Shown here: one piece after another, positions 13,261 to 21,408 of the stretch | How positions within the stretch are numbered: position 1 is the first letter of the stretch | Layout: every line of letters starts with the position of its first letter | From: Actinomycetota bacterium | Lineage (GTDB): Bacteria; Actinomycetota; Actinomycetes; S36-B12; UBA5976 | NCBI GenBank assembly: GCA_009918005.1 | Contig: RGDC01000007.1 | Span: 1 to 32,229 of the forward strand | Reading direction: 5' to 3' | Length of the DNA: 32,229 nt | Made by a program: the position numbers and the translations under genes | Notes under the pieces: model-generated | Database searches by the model: none | What the model was told of the DNA's origin: nothing | The model's input: the letters and a program-made list of their open reading frames with translations, nothing else

Positions 13261-14290
13261 GCAGACCATAGACCGCTCGGTAATGCGGTGGGAAGATTAC
13301 ACATACACTCTTACGCCATTTGAGCAACATCAAGGCTTATGGTGGAAGCGAGAAGATCACTTCGCCCCGCTCGGATACGGCGGACCTAACGGGAGCAAGC
13401 TGCGCCAATTATTATTTTTAACGGGGCAATATGTGGCAAAAGGTGGCAACGCTGGACTGATTACCGGCGCAAGTGTTTTATCTCCGCAGCTCTCGATGAG
13501 CGCGTTGGTATCGAAGCATTATGGACTTACGCCTACGCTTATACTTGGAGCGACTAAACCGGAAACGGCGATCAAGCACGAAAATGTTTATATTGCCGCC
13601 GCAGCTGGAGCAGAGTTTATTTACACGCCCGTAGGCTATAACCCGGCTCTTCAACGCGCAGTAAAACAATACTCAGAGTCCGAGCGCTATAAAGATCATT
13701 ACCGCTTGTGCTATGGAATTACAACGCCGGAAGACGCTACTGATGACGATATAAGAGCGTTCCACGAAGTAGGCGCGTATCAAGTCAAGAACCTGCCGCC
13801 GCACATTACCACGCTTGGTATGACGGCAGGTTCGTGTAATTCTTGCGTATCGGTGCTATACGGCATAGCCAAGTATCGCCCCGCAGACTTAGAGCGGATT
13901 ATCTTGTTCGGTATCGGTCCAACCCGGCTTAACTTTATAGAAGAAAGATTACGCAGGATCGAGAACGCCACAGGCATAGCCATACTGGATCTATTTCGGC
14001 GTAAATATCATCATCACCGAGATCTCGAAGCAGAACATCAGACCGGTGGAGAGATCCTTATTGAGCATTACGATCTTCACCATACTAAGTTCTCCGGCTA
14101 TCAGGACAAAATGCCCTTCGAGCTGAGAGACAAGTCAATATCGTTTCACCCAACTTACGAAGGAAAGGCGCTTACATATATGGATCGCAATAGGGGAATG
14201 TTTGATTGGTATCACGAACCTGACGGGAAAGCAGCGTTTTGGATAGTAGGGAGCCAACCCAACCGCGAGATAGTCGAGCGAGCGCTATGA
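13229..14290 (+). CDS. Fold-type II PLP-dependent enzyme of modification cassette
   Basis: 353 residues from ATG 13229; ATG 13241 is an alternative. It is a tryptophan-synthase-beta/ACC-deaminase-like enzyme: KRED (40-43), GPNGSKLRQL with the likely PLP-binding K57, and a Gly/Ser loop TAGSCNS (199-205) to hold the cofactor phosphate. The segment after GASVLS has SPQL where ACC deaminase and D-cysteine desulfhydrase have SNQ or SNH, so the substrate is likely different. Placed between the transferase and the kinase with overlaps on both sides, it probably makes the amino donor or alters it after attachment to DNA. Confidence 0.75.
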   Translation: MNITMSTIFPEQTIDRSVMRWEDYTYTLTPFEQHQGLWWKREDHFAPLGYGGPNGSKLRQLLFLTGQYVAKGGNAGLITGASVLSPQLSMSALVSKHYGLTPTLILGATKPETAIKHENVYIAAAAGAEFIYTPVGYNPALQRAVKQYSESERYKDHYRLCYGITTPEDATDDDIRAFHEVGAYQVKNLPPHITTLGMTAGSCNSCVSVLYGIAKYRPADLERIILFGIGPTRLNFIEERLRRIENATGIAILDLFRRKYHHHRDLEAEHQTGGEILIEHYDLHHTKFSGYQDKMPFELRDKSISFHPTYEGKALTYMDRNRGMFDWYHEPDGKAAFWIVGSQPNREIVERAL

Positions 14291-14823
14291 AAACTATCTA
14301 CCTAATAGGCGCACCGGGATCCGGCAAAACTACTCTTACCGAAGCCCTAACTCGGAACTGGATCGAAGTAGCCAAGCACGATGATCCGGTGAAATGGAGA
14401 GAACATCAGACTCCTTACGGAACGGCGATCTCACTTGGCTGGCTACGCCCTACCTTTGGGGGAACCGACACATTGGGAAATGCCGCAATACTGGAGATTG
14501 AGCCTTGGTATCCGACAATAAATCATGACATTGTGTATGGAGAAGGTGACCGCTTAGCCAATAGGCGCTTCTTTGATCTAGCAATCATGTATGGAGAGTT
14601 TTACTTGTTCTACCTAGATACTCACCCGGAGAGAGCTGCGCAACGGCGTAAGGCAAGAGCTGCGATTACCGGTAAAGAGCAGAACCCGTCATGGGTCAAA
14701 GGTAGAGAGACCAAGCACCGTAATCTAGCGCAAGAATATAACGCAACATTTATCCCTGATGCCTTGACTCCGGAAGAAGGCGCAAGCATAATTCGCGAAG
14801 TCGTATTTCCTACATTACAGTAA
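14287..14823 (+). CDS. P-loop kinase, putative hydroxymethyl-base DNA kinase
   Basis: ATG 14287 overlaps the previous stop (ATGA) and gives 178 residues. The Walker A motif GAPGSGKTT (8-16) is at the very N-terminus, as in small nucleotide/nucleoside kinases. A lid-type basic segment (HPERAAQRRKARAA) follows in the C-terminal half. In phages ViI and M6 a P-loop kinase phosphorylates 5-hydroxymethyluracil in DNA before transfer of the amino group. Its place in the cassette suggests the same step here. A kinase acting on free nucleotides cannot be excluded. Confidence 0.75.
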   Translation: MKTIYLIGAPGSGKTTLTEALTRNWIEVAKHDDPVKWREHQTPYGTAISLGWLRPTFGGTDTLGNAAILEIEPWYPTINHDIVYGEGDRLANRRFFDLAIMYGEFYLFYLDTHPERAAQRRKARAAITGKEQNPSWVKGRETKHRNLAQEYNATFIPDALTPEEGASIIREVVFPTLQ

Positions 14824-14827
14824 ATAC

Positions 14828-15319
14828 ATGGCAGGAAAAAAACCGCGTAAAGTGCCGGATCCGGAGATTATTGACCGGGAACTCGCAGTAGTCGAGTTAC
14901 GGAGAACAGGGGAAACTTGGGATCGAATAGCGAAGGTAGTTGGCTACGCGAACGCAGCAGGGGCATACAAGGCTTACAAGCGCGCCTTATTGCGGACCCT
15001 TCAACAACCTACCGAAGAAATGCGGGATCTCGAATTAGACCGGCTGGACCGGCTACAAAGGGCATACTGGAAGCGAGCCATAGAAGGGGAGACGCGAGCT
15101 GCGGATTTTATCCTGCGCGTAATAGATCGCCGCGCCAAGATCTTGGGCTTAGACGCTCCACAGAAGATACAAGCGGAAGTGGTGAATTATGACGGAAGCA
15201 GCAACATTGACTCCGATATCGAACGAATTATCCGATTACTCGACCAAGTGGATCAGAGCCGCCCGCTACAAGTGGAGAGCGGAATTAGCGAGAGCGGAAC
15301 AACTACCACCGGAGAGTGA
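14828..15319 (+). CDS. terS: Terminase small subunit
   Basis: A 163-residue protein directly upstream of the large subunit. TGETWDRIAKVVGYANAAGAY is a helix-turn-helix used to bind the packaging site, followed by long helices for oligomer formation (EMRDLELDRLDRLQRAYW, then RVIDRRAKILGLDAP). The final 43 residues, rich in Ser, Asp and Thr, are encoded by bases also read as the start of terL. Confidence 0.85.
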   Translation: MAGKKPRKVPDPEIIDRELAVVELRRTGETWDRIAKVVGYANAAGAYKAYKRALLRTLQQPTEEMRDLELDRLDRLQRAYWKRAIEGETRAADFILRVIDRRAKILGLDAPQKIQAEVVNYDGSSNIDSDIERIIRLLDQVDQSRPLQVESGISESGTTTTGE

Positions 15320-16568
15320 TTGGCATATTTGGCTTTACATGGCTGGTCGCGGTGCTGGTAAGACTAGAACGGCGGCTGAGTGGCTGGCATGGGAAGCGAT
15401 CCAACAACCGGGAACGCGTTGGGCAATAGTCGCGCCTACTTTTTCTGACGCAAGAGATACTTGCGCCGAAGGTGAGTCAGGCGTAATCTCGATCTTGCGT
15501 AGATACAAAATGCTTAGCAGCTGGAACCGATCTATTGGAGAGATCTTGCTGCGTAATGGATCTCGGATAAAGTTATTCTCAGCCGATCAGCCGGATCGCT
15601 TTCGTGGTCCGCAACATCATGGAGCGTGGTGTGATGAGTTGGCGGCGTATAGATACTCAGACGCTTGGGATCAATTACAGTTTGGATTACGCTTAGGCGA
15701 TAAGCCACGCATTATCGTTACTACTACCCCGCGCCCTACCCCGTTAATCCGAGCGCTCGCCAACCGCGATGACGGCTCAGTAGTAATCACTCGCGGATCT
15801 ACTTTTGATAACGCTGCTAACTTAGCGCCTAGTGCGTTGCTGGAGTTACAGGCACGATACAACAATACCCGGCTAGGTCGGCAGGAACTATACGGAGAGA
15901 TCCTTGAAGATGTAGAAGGCGCATTATGGACTAAAGGCTTGATAGATCGAAATAGACTAAATAAAGCACCAAGTTTGGCACGAATTGTTGTATCAATAGA
16001 TCCGGCAGTAACGAATACCAAAGACTCTGACGAAACCGGAATAGTGGTGTGCGGATCTGACGCAGCTGGACATGGCTACCTGCTAGGAGATTACTCATTT
16101 CGGGGATCGCCGCTTGATTGGGCTTCTAAGGCAGTATCGGTCTTCGATGAGTTCAAGGCTGACTCGATCCTAGTAGAAGTAAATCAAGGTGGAGATATGG
16201 TTACTAGCGTTCTCCAACAGATCCGACTTGGCTTACCGATCCGGGAAGTGCGAGCGCATGTGGGCAAGAGACTCCGAGCTGAGCCGATAGCGGCTATGTA
16301 TGAGCAAGGGCGTATTCACCACATTGGAGAGTTCCCGCAGCTGGAAGATCAGATGACACTCTGGACTCCGGAAGAAGTTAATTCACCGGATCGCCTTGAC
16401 GCTATGGTGCAGGGTTTTGCGGATCTTCTTGGTACTATTAATGTTGCGAATTACTTTGGAGCGCTCGCTAATTTCTGCCGTAAGTGTGGATTGCCAATGC
16501 CTAAGTCAATGAGCCATTGTAGTAAATGCGGAACGGCTATGATAGCGCCGGATAGTAAGGGAGTATAA
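15189..16568 (+). CDS. terL: Terminase large subunit with C-terminal zinc ribbon
   Basis: A 459-residue packaging motor. The ATPase has Walker A GRGAGKT (53-59) and Walker B ending in GAWCDE (145-150), and TTTPRPTPL as the coupling motif. The RNase H-type nuclease starts at SIDPAV (D271). The N-terminal RYKWRAELARAEQLPPESDW matches the usual start of this terminase type, so the 131-nt overlap with terS seems real. The last 30 residues hold an extra zinc ribbon, C-x2-C-x10-C-x2-C (C430 to C447). Confidence 0.95.
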   Translation: MTEAATLTPISNELSDYSTKWIRAARYKWRAELARAEQLPPESDWHIWLYMAGRGAGKTRTAAEWLAWEAIQQPGTRWAIVAPTFSDARDTCAEGESGVISILRRYKMLSSWNRSIGEILLRNGSRIKLFSADQPDRFRGPQHHGAWCDELAAYRYSDAWDQLQFGLRLGDKPRIIVTTTPRPTPLIRALANRDDGSVVITRGSTFDNAANLAPSALLELQARYNNTRLGRQELYGEILEDVEGALWTKGLIDRNRLNKAPSLARIVVSIDPAVTNTKDSDETGIVVCGSDAAGHGYLLGDYSFRGSPLDWASKAVSVFDEFKADSILVEVNQGGDMVTSVLQQIRLGLPIREVRAHVGKRLRAEPIAAMYEQGRIHHIGEFPQLEDQMTLWTPEEVNSPDRLDAMVQGFADLLGTINVANYFGALANFCRKCGLPMPKSMSHCSKCGTAMIAPDSKGV

Positions 16569-16912
16569 TGGCAGTCGCGTATAACACCACCATAGATCAA
16601 GGCGCGGATTGGTATTTAACAGTAACCTATGAAAATCCAAACGGCACTCCGATCAATATTACTAACTACACTTCTGCCTTACAGATCCGTTCGCTACCTT
16701 CTGATCCGACAACAGTATTATCGCTTTCTACGGGAAGTGGGATTACCATTACCGGAGCAACAGGAACAGTTGAAGTCCATGCCACCGCAGCGCAAACGCG
16801 AGACATAGACGAAGGCACTTACTACTATGATTTAGAAATTACCGCGCCTACCGGCGTAGTAACCCGTCTAGTGCAAGGGCAGGTTGTTGTGAGTCCGGAA
16901 GTAACACGATGA
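16568..16912 (+). CDS. Small phage structural protein (beta-rich)
   Basis: A 114-residue protein in TAATG overlap with terL. It follows a common phage pattern: QGADWYLTVTYENPNGTPIN, Y(T)SALQIRS, TGSGITITGATGTVEV, DEGTYYYDLEIT, then RLVQGQVVVSPEVTR (the end is typical). Such proteins lie near head or fibre genes and resemble the N-terminal adaptor domain of baseplate/fibre upper proteins. It is probably a virion decoration or fibre-attachment protein. Confidence 0.75.
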   Translation: MAVAYNTTIDQGADWYLTVTYENPNGTPINITNYTSALQIRSLPSDPTTVLSLSTGSGITITGATGTVEVHATAAQTRDIDEGTYYYDLEITAPTGVVTRLVQGQVVVSPEVTR

Positions 16913-17199
16913 GCGAAGATGTAATAGTAGTTCAACCGGTAATCAATCAGATTACTGTCGCAGCTCCGGGTCCGCAAGGTCCGGCTGGAGCCTTTACTCC
17001 AAGCGATATCGCATACACCCACACGCAATCAGTATCAAGTGCGACATGGACTATAAATCATAATCTAGGCTTTAATCCGGTAGCAGTTGTATTAGACTCT
17101 GCCGGAACTCAATGCGAAGGCGCTATTTCTTACCCAAGCGTTAATCGAATGGTGATAACCTTTACGGGTGCTTTCACCGGCGTAGCATACATAGTTTAG
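16909..17199 (+). CDS. Fibre-like protein with collagen-type stub and beta head
   Basis: A 96-residue protein starting in ATGA overlap. After a 20-residue beta segment comes a very short collagen-like stretch (APGPQGPAGAF), then a C-terminal beta domain (SATWTINHNLGFNPVAVVLD to FTGVAYIV). The C-terminal domain is similar in pattern to the end of the next protein. Collagen-like plus beta-head design is typical of trimeric phage fibres. Confidence 0.75.
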   Translation: MSEDVIVVQPVINQITVAAPGPQGPAGAFTPSDIAYTHTQSVSSATWTINHNLGFNPVAVVLDSAGTQCEGAISYPSVNRMVITFTGAFTGVAYIV

Positions 17200-17209
17200 G
17201 AGAACACAC

Positions 17210-18646
17210 ATGGCGCGTAAGTTTTTAGTTTCAATAGATCTCACCAAGAATGAGTTACAGAACGCGGTTATTCAAAACCTTGCTTCCGCACCTGCATCTC
17301 CAAACACCGGACAGATCTACTTTAACACAGTAGATAATCAACTTTATATTTACAATGGAACGCGTTGGGAAGTAGCCGGTAACGCAGTTCAGTCAGGCTT
17401 ACTAGCGTCTCGACCATTAGCAAACGCAGTCGATGCTGGAACTATTTACTACGCCACCGACACTTATCTTTTCTATTACTCAGACGGATCTACTTGGACA
17501 CAGACAAATGCGTTCGGATCCGTAACTGCGCAAACTTCTTACGGCGCTTCTAGTGGCAACGGATCCGCGACTACTTATGCTCGCGCAGATCATACTCATG
17601 GAACTCCGGCGCTCGGAACCGCTACACCTAACGCAATCTCCGGCGCAGCTGGATCCGCAGGAAGCGGAACCGCGCCTTCGAAAGAAGATCACACACACGC
17701 TTTCACACCAAGTCAAAATCTCAACATGGGCGGATACAAACTCACCGCTCTCGGAACTCCTAGCGCAAGCACAGACGCAGCGACCAAGCAATATGTTGAT
17801 GATGTTGCGCAAGGTTTAAATATTCACGCAGCTTCCTATGCCGCAACTACCGCTAACTTAAACGCGACTTATAGCAACGGAACAAGCGGCGTAGGAGCAA
17901 CATTAACTAACGCTGGAACGCAAGCTGCTTTCACTACTGACGGCACAACGCCTTCTCAGGGTGATCGTATTCTTGTTAAAAATCAAACTACAACATCACA
18001 GAACGGTATCTACACACTTACCACAGTAGGTAGCGGATCTACAAATTGGGTATTGACTCGCGCAACCGATTTCGATACCGCAGTAGAGATCGCTGGCGGT
18101 GACTTTACTTTCGTAGATAACGGAACTACCTACGCAAATACCGGTTGGGTGTGCGTTGATGAAGTAACAACAGTAGGCACAGATCCGATTGTGTTTCAAC
18201 AGTTCTCCGGTGCTGGAACCTATACCGCAAGCAACGGCATTACTCTTACTGGAACTAACTTTACTTTCACTCCAAGATCCGGATACGGCTTACAAACCGG
18301 AGCAAGCGGCGCAGAAATCAAACTTGCTACTACTTCCGGACTTAACCTATCTTCCGATCTAGCAGTAGGCGCTGGAAATGGTATCTCTGTTCTCGCCAAC
18401 ACAGTAGCCATTGACTCAGCAGTAGTAGTAAGCAAGTATGCCGCTACCTTCGGTGACGGATCCGCTACTTCTTACACAATCACTCATAACCTAAATACAA
18501 GAGATGTAGTAGTGTCGGTCTATGAAGCTGCTTCACCATACGCAGAAGTTATCTGCGATGTTGCGCATGCGACTGCTAACACCATTACGCTTGCTTTCTC
18601 CGTTGCTCCTACAAGTAATCAATATCGAGTAGTCGTACACGCATAG
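17210..18646 (+). CDS. Tail fibre/receptor-binding-type protein
   Basis: A 478-residue Gly/Ser/Thr/Ala-rich protein. Two similar repeats lie at residues 28-56 and 70-100 (GxIYFNT...LYIYNGTRW and GTIYYAT...LFYYSDGSTW). DHTH motifs occur at 127-130 and 160-163, like metal-binding HxH motifs of long fibres. NMGGYKLTALGTPSASTDAA (172-191) is a frequent fibre linker. The C-terminal domain (about 408-478) has SYTITHNLNTRDVVVSVYE, like the end of the preceding protein. It probably binds the host surface. Its place between terL and portal is unusual. Confidence 0.8.
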   Translation: MARKFLVSIDLTKNELQNAVIQNLASAPASPNTGQIYFNTVDNQLYIYNGTRWEVAGNAVQSGLLASRPLANAVDAGTIYYATDTYLFYYSDGSTWTQTNAFGSVTAQTSYGASSGNGSATTYARADHTHGTPALGTATPNAISGAAGSAGSGTAPSKEDHTHAFTPSQNLNMGGYKLTALGTPSASTDAATKQYVDDVAQGLNIHAASYAATTANLNATYSNGTSGVGATLTNAGTQAAFTTDGTTPSQGDRILVKNQTTTSQNGIYTLTTVGSGSTNWVLTRATDFDTAVEIAGGDFTFVDNGTTYANTGWVCVDEVTTVGTDPIVFQQFSGAGTYTASNGITLTGTNFTFTPRSGYGLQTGASGAEIKLATTSGLNLSSDLAVGAGNGISVLANTVAIDSAVVVSKYAATFGDGSATSYTITHNLNTRDVVVSVYEAASPYAEVICDVAHATANTITLAFSVAPTSNQYRVVVHA

Positions 18647-18664
18647 TAAAAAAGGGAGATACAC

Positions 18665-20509
18665 ATGGGTCTTCGTGACCGTATCGCAAAGGCATTACTG
18701 GCTGGAGACTTAGACAAGAAGCCTAATTTGCCGGCGGGTGCTACCACCATGTCGGAAAATGAAATGCGTAACGCAGCTCTTAATCAGATTGCGCAGAACT
18801 ACGGCAACTCGAACCCATTACCGCGTAACCCTTGGCTCAACATGGTTCCGTTCGGACCGGGTATGCCGATTACTCCCGGTGCGATCAACCCTTTACGCCC
18901 TGACGGCAGACCGGATCCACGCCGCTACGAATACCAAGTAGCACAAAACATAAATGTAACGGAAACACGCTTAGTTCCTTTTAAGACTCTGCGAGCTGCT
19001 GCCGATCAGATCGACATATTGCGGCGTTGTATTGAAGTATTAAAGAGCAAGATTACTGGACTCGATTGGGATATTGTTTTAGGCACAGACGCTTCTGAAA
19101 AGATCGCAGCAGAGTCCGGTGGAGATCATGTTCGCGCTATGGCTAAGGCTCGCCAAGAATATACCGAAGAAATCAACCGCATTAGAACCTTTTGGGAAAA
19201 CCCGGATAAGGCCAATGGGCTTACTTTTGCCGATTGGTTAATGATCGCTTTAGAAGAGATCCTAGTTATTGACGCTTGGGCAGTTTGGCCACAAAAGAGC
19301 GTAGGCGGGGATCTCTACGGCTTACAGATCCTTGACGGATCTACTATTAAGCCTTTGCTCGATGATCGCGGTATGCGCCCTATGCCGCCTAATTCAGCCT
19401 ATCAACAGATCCTTTACGGCTTTCCACGCGCCGAATTTACTGCCAATGACGATGATCCAAAAGCTGACGGAGAATTTACGGCTGACGATTTGGCGTATAT
19501 GGTGCGTAATCGCCGCACAATTAGCGTATATGGACAGTCTCCAACCGAGCGAGCGCTACCCCTAGCCGATATTTATTTGCGCCGCCAACAATGGCTACGC
19601 GCCGAATATACAGACGGCGTATTGCCGGAGCTGATGTTTGAAACAGACGCTACTTGGGGAACTAATCCGGAGCTGCTACGCGCCTATGAAAATATCTTTA
19701 ACGATGATCTAGCCGGTCAAACTGAACAACGCAAGCGCGCTCGCTTACTACCTAGCGGCATGAAGCCGGTTCAATACGAAGGTTATGGCGAGAAGTTCAA
19801 AGACACGCTCGATGATTACTTGATTACTTCTATCTGCGGACACTATGGCGTTCAACCGGCAGAAATTGGATTTGCTCCGAAGTCTGGACTCGGTGGCGCT
19901 GGATTTGAAGAAGGCAGGGCTTCGAGCGCAGAAGCAATCGGCGCGCAACCGCTTGTTAATTGGATTAACAAAATGCTTACCAACCTTTCTTATACTTATC
20001 TTGGTATGCCACGCGAATTAGAGTTTAAGATGATGACTTCTAAGCGACTAGACAACGAAGAAAATGCTCGTAAGGCTCAGATTGAAGTAACAAGTGCCGG
20101 TAAAACTATTAACGAACGCAGATCCGAGTTAGGCTTGCCATTACTAGATACACCGCAAGCCGATATGCCGCTATTGGTCGGTGGAGCGGGGATCTATCTA
20201 TTCTCACCTGACGGAATTATCAACGCGGCTGATGTTGTGAGCGCTCCGGCTCTTGCTGGACCCGAAGCAGCTCCGGCAGCTCCGACTACGGAAGTAGGAG
20301 AGAAGCCGCAAACCGAGCCTAGCCCGGAGCAAGAAGAAACAATAGAAGAAGAAGTCAAGGCATTTCTAAAGTGGGCAAGCAAAGGCAAGCGCGCTCGCCA
20401 ATTTGAGTTTTATGAAATAGATCCGGTAGTAGGAGAAGCGTTAAATCGTTGCGCGTTCGAAGGAGATCTTGAAACTGCGCGATCTATTGCTAAAGCGTAT
20501 ATCTCATGA
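18665..20509 (+). CDS. Portal protein
   Basis: A 614-residue protein with AGGGAG ahead of the start. The core from about 90 to 480 follows the actinophage portal pattern: VAQNINVTETRLVPFKTLRAAA, IEVLKSKITGLDWDI, FADWLMIALEEILVIDAW, LDGSTIKPLLDD, and VQPAEIGF. The C-terminus is Pro/Glu-rich. Twelve copies form the head vertex channel through which the terminase packages DNA. It overlaps the MuF-like gene by 4 nt. Confidence 0.92.
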   Translation: MGLRDRIAKALLAGDLDKKPNLPAGATTMSENEMRNAALNQIAQNYGNSNPLPRNPWLNMVPFGPGMPITPGAINPLRPDGRPDPRRYEYQVAQNINVTETRLVPFKTLRAAADQIDILRRCIEVLKSKITGLDWDIVLGTDASEKIAAESGGDHVRAMAKARQEYTEEINRIRTFWENPDKANGLTFADWLMIALEEILVIDAWAVWPQKSVGGDLYGLQILDGSTIKPLLDDRGMRPMPPNSAYQQILYGFPRAEFTANDDDPKADGEFTADDLAYMVRNRRTISVYGQSPTERALPLADIYLRRQQWLRAEYTDGVLPELMFETDATWGTNPELLRAYENIFNDDLAGQTEQRKRARLLPSGMKPVQYEGYGEKFKDTLDDYLITSICGHYGVQPAEIGFAPKSGLGGAGFEEGRASSAEAIGAQPLVNWINKMLTNLSYTYLGMPRELEFKMMTSKRLDNEENARKAQIEVTSAGKTINERRSELGLPLLDTPQADMPLLVGGAGIYLFSPDGIINAADVVSAPALAGPEAAPAAPTTEVGEKPQTEPSPEQEETIEEEVKAFLKWASKGKRARQFEFYEIDPVVGEALNRCAFEGDLETARSIAKAYIS

Positions 20510-21408
20510 AGTGGGGCGCTCATCAGGCAGACGGGCGCATAGCTGCGAATAACGCTCGAAAGATCCGAGCTGCGTTAGGGCTGGAGATTAATGCCCGCCA
20601 AGTGTATGACCGCTATCTTGAAACTCAACCTACTGTAAGCGACAACATAGCCCAAGATCGAGCCAAAGCCCGCGCATGGGCGATGCTAAATGTCGGACTC
20701 AACGAAGACGCTCTCTATCAAGTTTTATCTAGGTTATGGGCAGAAGGCGTGGTTACGGGATACGCGGCTGCGGAAGAACTGATACTACGGCTGGAGCGCC
20801 GGAGATCTCGCAAGATTGCTAAAGAAAACGCGTATATCGATTGGGCAAACTGGAGACCCGGTGACCTAGCTGCTGCGGCGCTGGTCCGACCTAAAGGCGC
20901 TTTAGCCCGCTTACTGGAGCAAGCTGCGGTTAGCATTAGATCCTTAGCGAAAGAGACATACAATGAACTTGGAACAGCAATTGCAGACTCTTTGGCGGTT
21001 GGTTTGTCTCCGGAACGCGCAGCCAAACTCATTAACGACAAGATCCGGAACCCTAAGCGATCTCTTACTATTGCGATTACTGAACTTAACCGCGCTATGT
21101 CTGCCGCCGCAATCGAACGATACCGACAAGCCGAAATAGAGTATATGGAGTGGGCAGTTAGCGATCCTTGTGATTTGTGCGCACAAAACGCTGGACAAGT
21201 AGTGCAAATGGGCGGAACATTTAACTCCGGATCTACGCAACCGCCCGCACACCCGAACTGCCGATGTGTTTTATTACCGGTCATTCCGGAGTATGACGAT
21301 AACGGGGTCATAGATGTAGCGCCTAAAACTGCTAAGATTACTACCGAAGATCTTGCTCGATTAGACGCAGCTCTTGAAAAAATAGAAATAGAGTGGGTGA
21401 ATTTATAG
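20506..21408 (+). CDS. MuF-like minor head protein
   Basis: A 300-residue protein in ATGA overlap with portal. The Mu F-like signature is in the C-terminal part: AITELNRAMSAAAIERY, then WAVSDPCDLCAQNAGQV and QPPAHPNCRCVLLPVI, with Cys and His as usual. The N-terminal half is helical. MuF proteins bind the portal, enter the head during assembly and may be ejected with DNA. Confidence 0.9.
   Translation: MKWGAHQADGRIAANNARKIRAALGLEINARQVYDRYLETQPTVSDNIAQDRAKARAWAMLNVGLNEDALYQVLSRLWAEGVVTGYAAAEELILRLERRRSRKIAKENAYIDWANWRPGDLAAAALVRPKGALARLLEQAAVSIRSLAKETYNELGTAIADSLAVGLSPERAAKLINDKIRNPKRSLTIAITELNRAMSAAAIERYRQAEIEYMEWAVSDPCDLCAQNAGQVVQMGGTFNSGSTQPPAHPNCRCVLLPVIPEYDDNGVIDVAPKTAKITTEDLARLDAALEKIEIEWVNL

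Noticed and set aside
20718-21311. 197-residue open frame on the minus strand
   Set aside because: It lies wholly inside the MuF-like gene, in antisense. The MuF motifs are clear and no ribosome binding site or domain supports the reverse frame.
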